Below are positions 1 through 12,434 of a stretch of DNA of 64,000 nucleotides, in pieces. The stretch's first letter is position 1. Each line of letters begins with the position of its first letter. Under the pieces are notes generated by a model. That model made no database searches. It was given only the letters and a program-made list of their open reading frames with translations, and was not told where the DNA came from. Location: assembly GCA_003116875.1 (NCBI GenBank), contig BCKT01000006.1:1213934-1277933 (forward strand), read 5' to 3'. Made by a program: the position numbers and the translations under genes. Source of the DNA: Takashimella koratensis (lineage: Eukaryota; Basidiomycota; Tremellomycetes; Trichosporonales; Tetragoniomycetaceae).

Positions 1-1718
1 CTCTCTCTTGGTTCATCTTGCTCTATCTCGTGCTGTCTACCTGTCTCGTCATCATCGCCTCTCTGTCTCGCTATCGCCTCCCCAAGCTCCACCATACTCT
101 CCTCTGTGTCGGTGTTGCGTTTCTAGTCGTGGACTCCAGCTACCCCCCTAATATTGCTTCATCGGGCCGAACGAGCTATCTCGTCATTCCCTCTTTCCTA
201 TCCCTCATCTTGTCTCTGATCTTATTCGGCTGTCGGGGTTGAGCCCCGTTATCAGCCTGTTATCAGCGACGAGGGCACGAAGGGCACGGAGGTACAGTTT
301 GGTGCCTCTTTGCGCCCTGGCATGATGGTTGAGACGGTGTCTTGGTCCTAGGATCCCCTGCTTAGGGAGAACCCATCCTAGGATCTTGGTCTCGTGGTGT
401 TCTGTGGCTGAGGGGTTATCCTGCGTCTTGCGTCTCTTCTCGTGCCTGCTTCAAGGCGAAAGCTTGTTTTGGGTTTTTTGAATCTTGGTTTGCATGGGTT
501 TACTGGGATTCTACTTGATCGGGCTTGGCGCGGTGCATGATTGGGGCGTGATCAACGATGAGGCGAAGGGTTATGATGGGAAGGTGGGAGGGTGGGAAGA
601 TGGGAGGTGGGAGGTGGGAGGGGTTAGGCTGGCGAACAAGCGGTGAGACATGGCTTGAAGGGTCAGGTGGGCGCAGGCTGGTTTGACCGCCGCACCCTAG
701 CGCCTGTTTTTCCTGCCTGTGTGTCTCGACGCCGCTTGCCTTGACCTGGGTCGTGGGTTGCTGGTGTGTTAATTGTCCTCGGACCATCTCACGCTCGCAT
801 GCTGTCCCCTGCCTGTCTCCCCTGCCCCCCTGGCCCCCTCGCCCCCTTGGCTGTTGTCGATGGTGAGAGCGAGTTGGAGACACGTTTTTCATTAAGACGT
901 GAAAACTGCCTCCAATTAAGGGACGGAAAAGGGGGCGGCGACGGAGATCTCCTAGCCGGGGGTAGGGTTAGTGGGTCTCTGGGTGGAGACTGGTGCTTTT
1001 CTCGCGCTGTTGGAGCACCGTAGCGGTTCCTGTGCTCGCTGGCTGGCTCTGCGGTCGCCGATGCCCCGTTCGGCCGCTGTGCCGCTGTGCCGCTGTGCCG
1101 CTGTGCTCTGCTTGCTTGCCACGTCGCTAGCCGGCTGGCTGTGCAGGCCGACGCAGACGCAGACGCAGGCGGAGGGTGAGCGGTGAGCGGTGACTGTGGC
1201 CCCGAAAATTAAAAATAAAAACCAAAGCTGGGAAATAAATCTCCGTTTGCTGGCTCATGGCTGGCTTGTCTCTCTCTGTCTCTGTCTCTGACTCTGTCTC
1301 TGTCTCTCCCCCTCTCCCCCTCTCCCCCTCTCCCCCTCTCTCCTCTCCCCCTCTCCCCTTGCCCTCGTCATCCGGTGCAGGGACTCGCCAGAGTCCAGTC
1401 ATACACTCATCCAGTGGCCCCGCTGCGCCCTATCCACCATGCACCGTCCACCCTCAACCACGAGCCCCATTCAACGCCCCATCCCATCCATCCACCCCCC
1501 TTTCCTTTCAATCCTTCAATCTCTTTTCAATCACTCTTCAATCCTTTTCAATCCCTCTCAATCTCCTCATTCACCTGCCCCATTCTAGACGATCATCCAT
1601 TCCCCTGTTCAACCCGTCCGACAGTCAAATCAGACCCATTCAGAGCTGACCACTTGCATCACCGCTCTCGGCACACCTGGCAACCTTTACCATCCGGCAG
1701 TCTCACACTCAATCAAGC
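1..1718. other. Region without a supportable gene; CT-rich leader of the 1719 gene
   Basis: I see no credible coding exon here. From about 1260 to 1360 the + strand is a low-complexity run of TCTCTG and CCCCTCT units. From about 1500 to 1700 it is CT-rich with few purines, as expected for a transcription-start region and 5' leader of the gene starting at 1719. There is no ATG on the + strand between about 1441 and 1718. The first few hundred bases may hold the 3' end of a gene outside the window, but nothing proves it. Confidence 0.5.
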
Positions 1719-3148
1719 ATGGCTACACCTGCGCCGGGCTCGGCAGGAGCCCCTCCCCCTATCGTCCCTCCTCGCTCCCACCTCCGCGCCGCTCCTCCTG
1801 CACCCATTCTCACCTATCCTACTTCCCTCTCAACCAGCACCACTGCATCTCAACCGCACGCACTCGGAGTCCCTCGCAACCCGTCCTGGTCAAGCGCCAA
1901 CGGCAGCAGCAGCCGCAGCAGTAGCAGCAGCTACGAAGACGGCGACCACCGTCGACCTGCGACCGACTACAACCACCACCACCACCACCACGGTCTCCCG
2001 ACACCTGCGCTCTCTTCGTCCTCGTCGTCCGACGGGTCACCCGAGATCGTCAAGTCGCCCACCATGCCGTCCAACCCACACGTGCACCAGCGCAAATCAT
2101 CAGGCTCGTCTTTCCTCCCTCAATCATCAGTCATCACCTTTGGCGGGAACAAGAAACACGACAGAAACAGGTCGATCAGCGGGAGCCGAGACCCGCTCAA
2201 GGTCCATGACGGTATCGAGAAGAAAGCAAGCTCTAGCGGTGTTTACACTCGTGAGTCTGGTTTTGGGTCTCATCTTTGGATGGGCGTTTGGGTGGCGTCG
2301 CAGGTTTCCAACGATTTACAGACGCAAGCCTGCGTCGACGCATTGTCCATCGTCTCATCCTTTGCCACGGCGTCCGTGCAATCCCTTTGTGCTGACCATG
2401 TAAACCCACCTTTCAACGCAACACAGCCGTCTCTTTCCCAGGTGCATGCGGCCCAACCACAACAATCCGCTCCACGTCCATCTCTTCTACCTCGTCAGAG
2501 GACTCGGCGCCCCCTCGGACGCCCCAGCTCGACCCGTCCGCGACGATGATGACGACATCGGTTCCGAGCGGTAACCGACTCCACGTTAAAGGCAAGACAT
2601 TCACGGGTCTCCGACGCATCTCCGAGTCGATCCAGACTTCGCTCACGCCCCAGTGGCAAGGGCAGGGACAGTCCCACCACGGTTCCCACACCAAAGCGGC
2701 GCCATCATCATCATCTTCTGCCTCGTCATGGCGCGACTCGTATTTCTCCCAACAGGGTCGGATAACCGACGAGCCGGCTCCTCTTAACGCTTGGATCACA
2801 CCAACTTCCACCGTGCCCGCCCCACCCCAGCCTGCGCCCGTCGCGACTCCGTCCACACCGACATTCTACACCTACTCGCCACCGATGCATGCATCGCCTT
2901 CGCCGGGCAAATACTCCCCGCCTGCCCCGAGCTGGAACGAGTACACTGCCACTGCGGGGCTAGGGCTTGGTGTCGACCGGGGTTCAGTTTCGTCGACCTA
3001 CCCTGCGCCCTCGGGCGCTGAGAAGGTCGTGGTCATTAACGCCGACCCAGTCTCGCCACCCACCTCGCCTAACCGACCAAGAGCCCAGAGTTCCGCCGCT
3101 GTCCGCCGCAAGCCCGTTCCCCGTCTCGACGAGAACGTCGCGGCTTAA
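1719..3148 (+). CDS. Ser/Pro-rich, intrinsically disordered hypothetical protein
   Basis: The model has two exons, 1719-2250 and 2427-3148, joined by a 176-nt intron (GTGAGT donor), giving 417 aa. The start is the first ATG after a CT-rich, ATG-free leader. A second in-phase acceptor 15 nt downstream (exon from 2442) would delete five residues. The protein has no domain that I recognise. It is dominated by Ser, Pro and Thr, with a run of six His near residue 90, many SP/TP dipeptides (possible proline-directed phosphorylation sites) and a basic patch near the C-terminus. Continuity of frame across the intron and compositional uniformity support a real gene. It is convergent with the membrane-protein gene at 3799-4868. 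Function is unknown; a signalling scaffold or regulator is only a guess. Confidence 0.65.
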
Positions 3149-3798
3149 CTTATCATCTCATCACCTCTTAATAATTCCCACCCACACTTCATAACCTCTT
3201 CACTGTCATCATCTTTGATTCTGCTTTGGGATCACTCGTTCACGTCTCTTATCATCTCCTATCCCCGGTCCATTGTCCTCTTTGTTCATGTACCATCAAC
3301 CAGCCCCATGTGTCTTGTTTGTACCTGTAGTTGTCATACCCCACCCCGCGCCACATGACTCAGCGTCGATCTCGAGAGTCGAGTAATACGCGGTAGTCAT
3401 TCTATACATCTAGCCGATAGGCTGAGGGAGAGAAAGAAAAAAAGTAGTGTACATCCAGGCAAAGCAGCTTGACCGGTTTCATCGGAAAAGTCTTGCCCTA
3501 TTAGATGAAATATAGTGATGCTTTGCTCGCGAGTACCAGATGACTGAATCTAATCAACTGAACTTGCCCGAATCGACAGATCGACACGAGCTTCCGCTGG
3601 TGTTCCGTCTTGGACCTTGTCTCTCGACTAGTCAGTCGCCTTGACTCTCACCCGTCTGACCCGTCTCACGCGTCGCTCCCTACCACTTCCCTTTCCTTGT
3701 CTCGTCTCCACCGTCCTCGTCGACTATGGGATAGCCAGCACCGACTTCCGCCCGACCACGACGCGTGTCTTCGCGGCCCTCTCGTCTCGTCTCGTTCC
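3149..3798. other. Convergent 3' regions, no gene seen
   Basis: This stretch lies between two genes that are transcribed towards each other. It holds AT-richer 3' UTR-like sequence, including a short A-rich run near 3433-3442. I see no ORF or RNA gene in it. Confidence 0.5.
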
Positions 3799-4868
3799 TC
3801 ACTTCAACTGCACCGCCCTCCATCGAACAGCCTCATACCCCCATGCAGCATGTACGACACCCGCCGCTAGGACCAACCACGGATTTGCGCCCCACGAGAC
3901 GGAGACGTTGGCGGTCTGACCACTGGAGGTGGTGATTGCGGATGCAGAGGTGGAGGAGAAGCCGGTAGCGCTGCCAATCACGGCGGCTTGGATTATGAAT
4001 GAGACCCAGGTGAAGCTGGCATGTCAGCGAGAAACACGAAGATGGAAAGACATGGCCTTAATCTACGTTTTCTTCCGCGTCCCGCTCCACTTCCTCCTTC
4101 TTCCCTCTCGTCTTTTCCCTTCGTCTGTTTGAGGTTGGCTGACGCTGACATCAACACTTACAGAAACGTAAACGCCACGGAATACAGATGTATACACGTA
4201 TGACTAAACAACTTGTCCTTATCCGGCTCGGGACTGACTCGATACGAGTACCGAATGACGTAGGCGTGGTGTACACCCGAGACGAGAGTGAAGATCCAGC
4301 TGACGAGGGAGGTGATGACGACGGGACCAAGGTTGTTGGTGATTGATGAAGGGAGGGGGAAACCGAAGAAGTCGGAAGAAGGGATTTGGTATTCCCATCC
4401 TCGGAAAACACAGCCGAGTTCGGCGGTGATCACGAGGTTGGAGACGTTGTACCCGCAGCTAGGGAGGGGGGCGGGGGAAGAGAAGAAAGAAATTGTCAGT
4501 GAAGGTGGAGTGAACCGGTTAATAGTTCGATTTGGGAGAAGCAGGCGAGGAGGTTGGTGAGGGATGAGATATAATGCACTTTGCCAGTATCATGACGAGC
4601 AGAGTATAGGTCCAGTGTCAAGGATCAATGGTTAGAGAGCAAGCACAATAGAGCGCAAGACCCTAATGGCAGGAGAAGAAGTGTGGGGAGGGGAGAAAGA
4701 CGATACGTACTAATTTTGAGCGCCGAAACGTACCACAGTGACGGAATCCGTAGCGCTCGCATACCATAGGTCGTTGGCGGAAGTGAAAGAGGCCAAAGCG
4801 AGGAGGATAAAAGTGACCAGTGGGTAGCCGAGGTGGTACGGCAGGCCGGTGGTGCGGTTTGGCGCCAT
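3799..4868 (-). CDS. Four-TM membrane protein, possibly SUR7/PalI-like
   Basis: Three exons on the minus strand, 4868-4711, 4458-4162 and 4015-3799, join in phase to 223 aa. Hydrophobic segments fall near residues 16-32, 96-116, 142-165 and 197-213. An extracytoplasmic-type loop containing CGYN and a GCVFRGW stretch separates the first two, and a Ser/Thr-rich loop separates the last two. The first segment could be a signal anchor. This layout (long first loop, then three closely spaced TMs) resembles the SUR7/PalI group of fungal tetraspan plasma-membrane proteins, which act at cell-cortex domains and in pH sensing. That assignment is an inference from topology only. The upstream region is a purine-rich strand (CT-rich on the coding strand), and the PDI gene at 5781 is divergent. 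Confidence 0.68.
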
Positions 4869-5780
4869 GGTGGGGAGTGGAAGCAAGGGATCGAGGGTAG
4901 GAGGGAGTGGTCGGAGGGGGTTGAGGGCGGGGGATCAGGGGTAGGAAAAACGAGTGAGGCGGGTTTAGTGGTAGGTGTGGGAGGGGAACGTGGAGTGTGG
5001 TGGGGTCAGTAAGGTAGAGTCTGCGATAAGCAGTACGTCGAGATTCAAGTCGCCAGCTTTGGCCGATGATGGAATGGTAGACAACTGTCAGATCGCAAGT
5101 CGTTATGACCAGGTAAGTCATGAGGGGCAACAGCAGAGGTAGCGACGGTAGCGCGCAGTGCGGGTGAGAGCCGAGACATAGGAAGGAGGGCCGGAGCGAG
5201 CAGAGCGACTAGAGCGACCGGGCAGCGGAGGAGAGCTGAGCGGAGATTCCAATGGCGACCATTGATGACGCCGAGAGGATAGAGGAGAGGAAATTGGAGA
5301 GAGGAGAGAGGAGGACGTGGAGAGGTGGAGGTGCGTGGTGAAAGGAGGGAACGAGAGGTGGAGAGGTGGAGAGGTGGAGCTATAGGAAGGAGGGAGCATG
5401 AGATGTGGGCATGCAACGGGATAGAGAGGACGGACGATAGGTCGGGTTGTGACTGCAGCTTGTCAATGCATGAATAATGTTAATGAGGGATGAGGGTTGA
5501 GGTCAAGTCGGAAGAGTGAATCTTGAATTTCTTGTAACTGTACCGACGTGTTCTGTGCGCGTGACTTTTTGAAGTTACCCTGTGACCGTGACGACGTGGA
5601 GCGGGTAGAATCGTGAATCCTCGTTTTGTCTCTTCTTTCACTTGATTATTCATCACATCGCTCACCGTGGACCACATCCCATAACCCAGCACAGAGCTAA
5701 GAGGTTCACAGACACAGATATAGATACAGACCACTCGCTTTACTCCTTCTTATTCCCACCTACCGCACAATCCCTTACCG
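4869..5780. promoter_or_regulatory. Divergent promoter between the four-TM and PDI genes
   Basis: This 912-bp interval separates two start codons on opposite strands. From about 5250 to 5400 the + strand is purine-rich with repeated GAGAGGTG units (tandem around 5350-5380), i.e. a CT-rich leader for the minus-strand gene. I see no coding sequence. Confidence 0.5.
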
Positions 5781-8102
5781 ATGCGCTTCGTTTCTACTTT
5801 TGCGGCCGCCTTGCTCGGTCTCGCTTTGGTGGGCGCTAGCAATGTGGTCGATCTTGACCCGAAGAACTTTGATCAGGTAAGTGATGACCAGCTCGTGAAC
5901 GCTGGAAAGTGAGGTGAGATAGGTCGGGCTGGGATGGGATGGACTCTCGGGCGACTCGACTAGGGCGATGGACTAGGTCCTGGTCCAGAATCCATCCACC
6001 GGAAGGGCTTCCATAAACCTGTCGAGTACTCGAGAGTCGCTGACATATCATAGTTGATCGGTCAAGACAAGCCCGCCTTGGTTGAATTGTGAGTTACCAC
6101 CTCCATGTACTCCCGATCTTCACCAACCTCGTTTGACTCTTGTTCGACGTCAACGTCAAGAGTAAATTGCTGATCCCTATATCCAGTTTCGCTCCGTAAG
6201 CCTACACCTTTTCAACTCCACATAACCTCGTTTTCCCTCTCTTCGGCTATACGCTTGCCTGGCCAAGTCGCGGTGGACAGAGGAGTGTGGAGAGTCGTGG
6301 TCTTTCCTGATCTCATATGATGCTGACTCTCCCTTTATATAGGTGGTGCGGCCACTGCAAGAACCGTAAGTTGACCTCGACTTACTGACCACTCTTTCTA
6401 CCCTCGAAACAATCGGCATCCATACTACCCTCCCACTCTTACACGCGCACTTACACGCACTCGCACGTACACACACATACTGACTACTGTCTCTCCCCAG
6501 TGGCTCCCGTGTACGAACAGCTGGCCGACGCGTTCATCGGTGACAAAGTGATCATCGCCAAGACGGACGCGGATGGGGTTGGTCGTGAACTTGGGTCTAG
6601 GTTTGGCGTTACTGGTTTCCCCAGTGAGTATGGGCTAGTTTTTGATATCACGTCGACCACTTGGCTCTGGACTCGACTCTGGACTCGGGACTCTGGCTCT
6701 AGACTTTAGTCTACACGCTCTGAGATCTTGTGATCTGGGAAGGAAAGGAGAAGCTAGCAACGTGGACTGACGTAAACGTCTCTTTTAGCTCTCAAATGGT
6801 TCCCCAAGGGCTCGAGCGAGCCCGTCGACTACACTGGTGGCCGTGACCTCGATGCTTTGGCCGGATTGTAAGTTATCAATTCCTGGCCCTCATCGTTTAA
6901 CAACCCCCCCACCCCCCCCTTCTTCCCCCCCACACACACCTTCTCGTCTCCTTTCCCCTCAACACTCGCGCATCGGGGCCGCATCCCTAATCGCCCAACC
7001 GCCCAACTCGCAAGGTTCTAACACTTGCACTCCACAGCATCACCAAGCAGACTGGTGTCAAATCCAACATCAAGCCCCCTCCCCCTCCTGCTGCCGTCCA
7101 GCTCGGCGCTTCCAACTTTGACGATATCGCGCTTGACGAGGGTAAGAATGTTTTGGTCGCTTTCACCGCTCCTTGGTGTGGACACTGCAAAGTGAGGGTT
7201 TTCATTCGCATTTTTCTACATCCTCACGTTTTCTGCTTCTTACCGTGTGGCTCTTGGCTTTGATACCCCGACTCCACACTGAACGCGGCTGACGTTACCC
7301 TCCCTCCTATAGAACATGAAACCGGCATACGAAAAGGTCGCTCGTGCATTCTCGACTGAATCAGACTGCGTCGTCGCTCAGATGGACGCTGACGAGGCCG
7401 AGAATAAACCTGTTGCCGCTAGGTACGGAGTCAAGAGTTTCCCCACGATCAAGTTCTTCCCCAAGGGTGGTGAGGAGCCAATTGCGTACAACACTGGACG
7501 TAGCGAGGAGCAGTTTGTTGAGGTGCGTTTCGGGGCTTGTCATCTTTACATTCGATCGTCGCCTTGCTGTGATACCTCCTTCCCGGGACCACTTTCCCCG
7601 CACGCTGATTATTGACACCTGACCCTTGCAGTTCCTCAACGAGCATTGTGGGACCCACCGTACTGTCTCTGGCCTTTTGAACGAAGCCGCTGGCCGAGTC
7701 CTTCCCCTCGACGCCCTGGCCTTTGACTATTTCTCCTCTCCTATCCCCGACCGCCAGACTGTTCTCGACAGCGCTCGCTCCCTCCTCTCCTCTCTCGGGA
7801 CCTCTGCCTCGAGCGCGCGTGGCAACGCCTCAGCCTCGGCAGACTACTACATCCGCGCCATGGAGCGCATCGCCGAGAAGGGCGAAGTTTGGCTCACCAA
7901 GGAACAGGCCCGAATTGCGGGTCTCCTCGCGTCTCCCTCGCTCGCTCCGACCAAGTTGGATGAGCTAAAGATCAAGGCGAACATTCTGAAGAGCTTTGTC
8001 GAGAGGAAAGTTGAGGAAGGGGTCGAAGCGGTAGAGGAAGGTGCGGGGAAGTTGAAGGATGCGCTGGAGGATGCGATCAAGGGTGCCAAGGATGAGCTCT
8101 GA
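5781..8102 (+). CDS. Protein disulfide isomerase, two thioredoxin domains plus ERp29-like C-terminal domain, KDEL
   Basis: Nine exons (5781-5876, 6054-6088, 6187-6195, 6343-6365, 6501-6623, 6789-6867, 7038-7191, 7313-7522, 7632-8102) join in phase to 399 aa. Residues 1 to about 19 are a signal peptide. Two thioredoxin domains follow, each with a WCGHC active site (Cys near residues 49/52 and 169/172). The 157-residue last exon encodes a helical ERp29c/PDI-D domain, and the protein ends in the ER-retention signal KDEL. This architecture matches fungal ERp38/TigA and plant PDIL2-type enzymes, which form and rearrange disulfides during folding in the ER lumen. The first active site is encoded across a 9-nt and a 23-nt exon. 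Identification is very secure; exon borders are inferred from splice consensus and phase. Confidence 0.95.
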
Positions 8103-9101
8103 ACGGGGAGAGGGAGAGGTCTGGAATGAATGGAGAGGTTGGGAGGAGAAGACGGCGGGGGAATCATGTGTGGCTTGCGATGGCTCAAAGCGAGCAGGTA
8201 GTGGAAAGCGGATAGAGGATGTTGAAAAAACAGAAGAAAACATGACAGTTCGAAAGAACTGATGAACCTGTATGCATGTCGAGATGAGTGTTTAGTAGCT
8301 CTTCAGTGTAAACTGTCGAGGGAGAGGGATGGTGGTAGTCAGTAACAAGAAAGCTAAACATAGGCTTGAGAACCAAGTGGAGCGAGAAGGGCAAGTCGTC
8401 TTTTGTCGTTCGTTCAAAGGTGGACCGATCCCATGAGGAAGGCCTAGCATCGAGCTACTGGGCGCTCGGGGACACTGAATCCGCCTGAAGCGCCGCCGAG
8501 AGCGCTCCCGAACCTAGATCCGAGGATCACCCGGGGCTCGAGGCTGTACCACGTAACATAGCGCAGGCACGTGGGGTGAAGGAAGGACCAGTAATACGTT
8601 GAAATGCTTGTGAAACCCTGCAGAGCCCTGCGAAGAGACGAACGTACGGACGAACGTGGGTCAAGTCCGAGCTCTAAGGTACAGTACCTCTCAGGCAAAG
8701 ACAGAGGCGCGGAGGCGTGGAGTGGATGGGGAAGGAGCGGATACGAAGACCTTTGTTTGGCCGACGGCGAAAAAGCGATCGATGACGGTCTTGAAAGTCG
8801 ACGATCGTCGCCAACCAGTAAGCACGGTAGGTTCGTCGACTGGCTCTCTCTTGGCCTTGCTGACGGTACACGTACACTCCCTACACTACAACCATGATCT
8901 GTAAAACATAGCCTGCAAGCCCGCGGTGGGTAGACTGCGGAGGATGACTGTAGAGGCGTTCACAAGCTCATGGAGTCCCTGGTTCAAGGTGTCGGCGTTT
9001 TATTTTGGTTTCGCGCCCCTGTGAGCCTGGTCGATTGTCTTCTTGGCCCCCGGGGAGTTGGGAGGAAATGCTCCGACAGAGTAAGACGGTGACGCGGGAT
9101 A

Positions 9102-9104
<3 letters not shown>

Positions 9105-9138
<34 letters not shown>
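9105..9138. repeat. Poly-G homopolymer (34 nt)
   Basis: An uninterrupted G run on the + strand (poly-C on the minus strand), preceded by AGGA and followed by AAGAAAGAGG. It is intergenic, about 3.3 kb upstream of the first in-frame ATG of the GATA factor. Confidence 0.9.
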
Positions 9139-9139
<1 letters not shown>

Positions 9140-10627
9140 AGAAAGAGGGCTAACCGCTGTTGGGAGGTAGGAGGAAGGTAGGGATGATGTGTTTGGGTGC
9201 TGGCTGGTGAGAGGCAGATGGCAGGTGGCCGGCCGCCTTAAGACGACTGCCACAGAGGCAAAGAGGCGGAAGAGGCAGAGCAGAGGGGTGGTAATGCAGC
9301 TAGCTACTACAGTAGACGAGGACGGAGCGTGGGAACACTGACTGCGACTGCGACTCGGTAACTCGGCCACTTGGGAGCTTGAGTTACAATTGCGGAACAG
9401 CGACAGCCAGCGGAGCAAGGAAGGTCCACCTCCACTTTCCGCAAGGAACGTTGGGCTGGAACGGGCCTAGTCTGAGCGTCGACGCTGTTAACTACGACGG
9501 TGGCGGTCGCTGATCGAGACAAAGTTGTTCCCGATAACAGCGAGACTCGGTCGGTCCAACTCAAATACCGCGGATACAAGTGCGTTTGAGGATCGAGGGC
9601 GGGAATCACGGAGACCAGGGAGGACAAGAATGCGTGGGCAATAGGAGGAGGAAGCAAAGGGGAGAGATGGGCCGTCGACGACCTTCATAAGCATCAAGGC
9701 ACCGTGGGTTGCCACCGTCGTTCTACTCGCTACCGCCTTGCACCCAGCCCCTCAAACCCTGGGCTTTTCTGCCTCCATTCTCTCTCCCTTCCGTTGTCTC
9801 CATATCCTCGCCCTATTATCCCTGCTGCGACCCCTTGATCCCACGATTGGAGGAGGAGCAAACGACGCTAGTGATTCATCGATCAATTGTCCATGTGAGA
9901 ACGACGACGCGGGCGGTAGCGGCGGCGGAAGCGGGGATTTTCATTTCCTCTCGCTCTCGCCTTTCCTTGCCTGATCGTTGCGACGCACTGACCGCTACTG
10001 TCAAAAGCGACTGGATGCCGGCTTGCCTGCCTGTCTGTGCCTTTCTTTGCCTTTTGCTCGCACAGACCCCGGGGTAAATTCGGAATGGGATGCTGTAATT
10101 GATCCCATCCTCCCTTCGCGCACAGTCCTTGGCTCCTCCGCCTCTACATGAGCAATAACGAGTAAAGGCCTCGTCCCCCCTCTTCTCCTCTCCCTGTCCC
10201 ACATGCCTGGGTGGAGGCGGAGAGTGGAGGGTGGAAAAACAGCCATCAACAGCGGCGAACACGGAACCAGGAGAAGATCACAGGCGCAAGATCCGAGGGC
10301 AAGAACAGGAACCAGGGTGTAAAGGGTCCGGACCATTTATTATTCATTTAAAATGACTGGGGTTTTTTTCCTCGTTTGGTTGGTTTTTTGTTCTGTGAGG
10401 AGGGATGGGAGAGGGGAGAGGAGGGAGGAGGGAGAGGGAGAGGAGGAGGAAGGGAGAGAGGAGGAAAAAGAAGAAGCAGAGGGAAGAGGAGAGATGCCAT
10501 GTCGAGAGGGATCAAGCATTTCCATGGCTGGGCCCGCCCTGATGCAAAGAGATGCAGCGAGCAGACGACCAGTTGACCCTGACTGACTGAACCCCTTGCC
10601 CAGGTAATGGCCTCGATTCTGCCGCCC

Positions 10628-10658
10628 GCCTGCCTGCCTGCCTGCCTGCCTGCCTGCA
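10628..10658. repeat. Tandem CCTG/CTGC tetranucleotide microsatellite
   Basis: About seven copies of the tetranucleotide CCTG run in tandem and continue into CATC units. This is a simple-sequence repeat in the upstream region of the GATA factor gene. Confidence 0.8.
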
Positions 10659-12434
10659 TCCATCCATCCTGTCTGTCCCCTCCCCTGAACCGCCGCACGA
10701 CCCATCGATTCTGCCGCCAGCAGCTGGATATGCAGGTCCTCCGAGCAGTATCCCGCTGGATCCTGACCGAGAGATCCTGACTGTCAAATTTGCCTCGGCG
10801 CTAGGCAGAGAGACCAGCAACAGCAGCAGCAGCCAGCAACAGCCAGCAGAGACTGCCCGACCCTCAGTGACCGTCCCCTACCCACCCTGTGCTACCCAAG
10901 CCACACACTGCGAACGGAAATCATCAACGACCCGTACCAACCCATTGCCCATTGCCCAGTGCCCAGTGTGCCCAGTGTGCCCAGTCCCATCCCAGTCCCA
11001 TCGAGCCACGGTCCTCTCGCGCGGCATTCGGAACGACCCAACCCCACCTCTACCCCATCCTCATCACCGCCCACCCCACCTCACCCACCTCATCCACCGC
11101 CGCTGCAGGAGCCATCCGAGCGACCTCCCTCCCTCCCTCCCCGCCCGCAAGAGACCGACTTATTGCCTCGGGCTTGGTGCCGTCTTACCCTGTATAATCC
11201 CGAATAATTCCAAGACTAGCATCCCGACCTCGACTTGCAACTCGACCCATTCAATCCCATTTCATTTTCATACCACCCTTCCCCTCCCCACACCAGCCCC
11301 GCCCCCACTCTGTCCACGACAACCACGACACAGACGGCAGCGACGACCACGACCGAGCACACACGCACGGCCAGCATCGTCGCAAGACTTACGTCCTACC
11401 CACACATACGAGTCAACGCAGTTCTGCCCTTTACCTAGTACCAAGCCTAGTCGGGACCGATTTGTTATTGAGAGGTGAGTGGTGGTGCTTCCCCTGGTCT
11501 GTCGTATGACCACCCCAACCTCGACCATTCCCAACCATCTCCTTCCCTCCCTCGACTCTTCTCAACCCCATCGACTCCCACACATCGCAGCTCCGGGCCG
11601 GCGCTACCCTCCACCCGCTCGTCGCCGTCCATCACCCCCTGCATCCCATCATTCTCGCCGCCATTCCTTTCCATCTGAGTCATCAAACCTTAGTGCCCCT
11701 CGGCCCACATCCATCTTCACCCATCCCACGACTCTTTTTCATCCCCCTCTCCTATCTCTCACCCGCCCGAATCTAGCTTCAAGTCCAGTCGCCCCCGCCC
11801 TATTAGCCTTTGTCGCCCGAGATCCACCCCTGCCCGTCGTCGATCTTGGATTGAGCATTCGCTGACCTCGGTCTTATTTCCCATCCTGCCTTGATCTTTC
11901 ACTTCCTCCCGCTCCACCTCGCCTCATCACTTCACCCTCTGCGCTCCATTCTTCTGCGTCACCCGCGCCGCCCACCACGCACTCGCTCATCCCACCGATC
12001 CACCCCATCATTACCGCCTTTGTCCCACCAACGCTGCCGCCGCCGCCGCCCATTCCACCACCCTCAGTTCACCCCGCCGGGGCTTCTCCTTTCCGTGGAA
12101 AACCTTTCTCCCTCTCTCCCCCCTCCTCCCTTTCACCATTTCACCCTCAGCCGCCAACACCCCGTCGCCGCCGTTCGCCGGGCCGTCCCCGCGCTCGACG
12201 TCGAGCTCAAAGGGGAGTCCTCAATCCAACACCAGCTCGGTGGCAGCGTCCACCAGCAAACTCAGACCCATCTTACCTCGCCCAATCGCCCCGAGACCCA
12301 TTCAAGGATCATCATCAGCAGCGGCCAAACCAACCCAGGCATCTTCCTCACACCAGGCTCAATCTCAGACCCAGACAACCTCCTCGGGTTTCAGTGGCAA
12401 CAGTGCGGCAGCATCATCCTCAAGCAGCAGCAAC

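Larger units (their letters stand above)
8103..12434. promoter_or_regulatory. 4.3-kb PDI 3' region and upstream/leader region of the GATA factor
   Basis: There is no supportable gene here. The first few hundred bases are the 3' region of the PDI gene. A run of 34 G occupies 9105-9138. Around 10390-10490 the + strand is a GGAGAG purine tract, and around 10628-10658 lies a tandem CCTG/CTGC array. From about 10860 the sequence becomes strongly CT-rich. A good donor (GTGAGT at 11474) and candidate acceptors (for example the CAG ending at 12150) suggest an intron in the leader of the GATA gene. The + strand has only one ATG (11506) between 10733 and 12434. The GATA reading frame itself is open from 11895 but lacks an ATG until 12435. 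Confidence 0.55.

Noticed and set aside
1375..2403. 342-aa ORF on the + strand
   Set aside because: Alternative-frame shadow of the 1719 gene and its leader. It lacks an ATG start, and the other frame splices cleanly to a long exon 2.
10340..10820. Overlapping minus-strand ORFs of about 100-120 aa
   Set aside because: Low-complexity translations of a purine/pyrimidine tract and the CCTG microsatellite, with no start context, splicing or domain.
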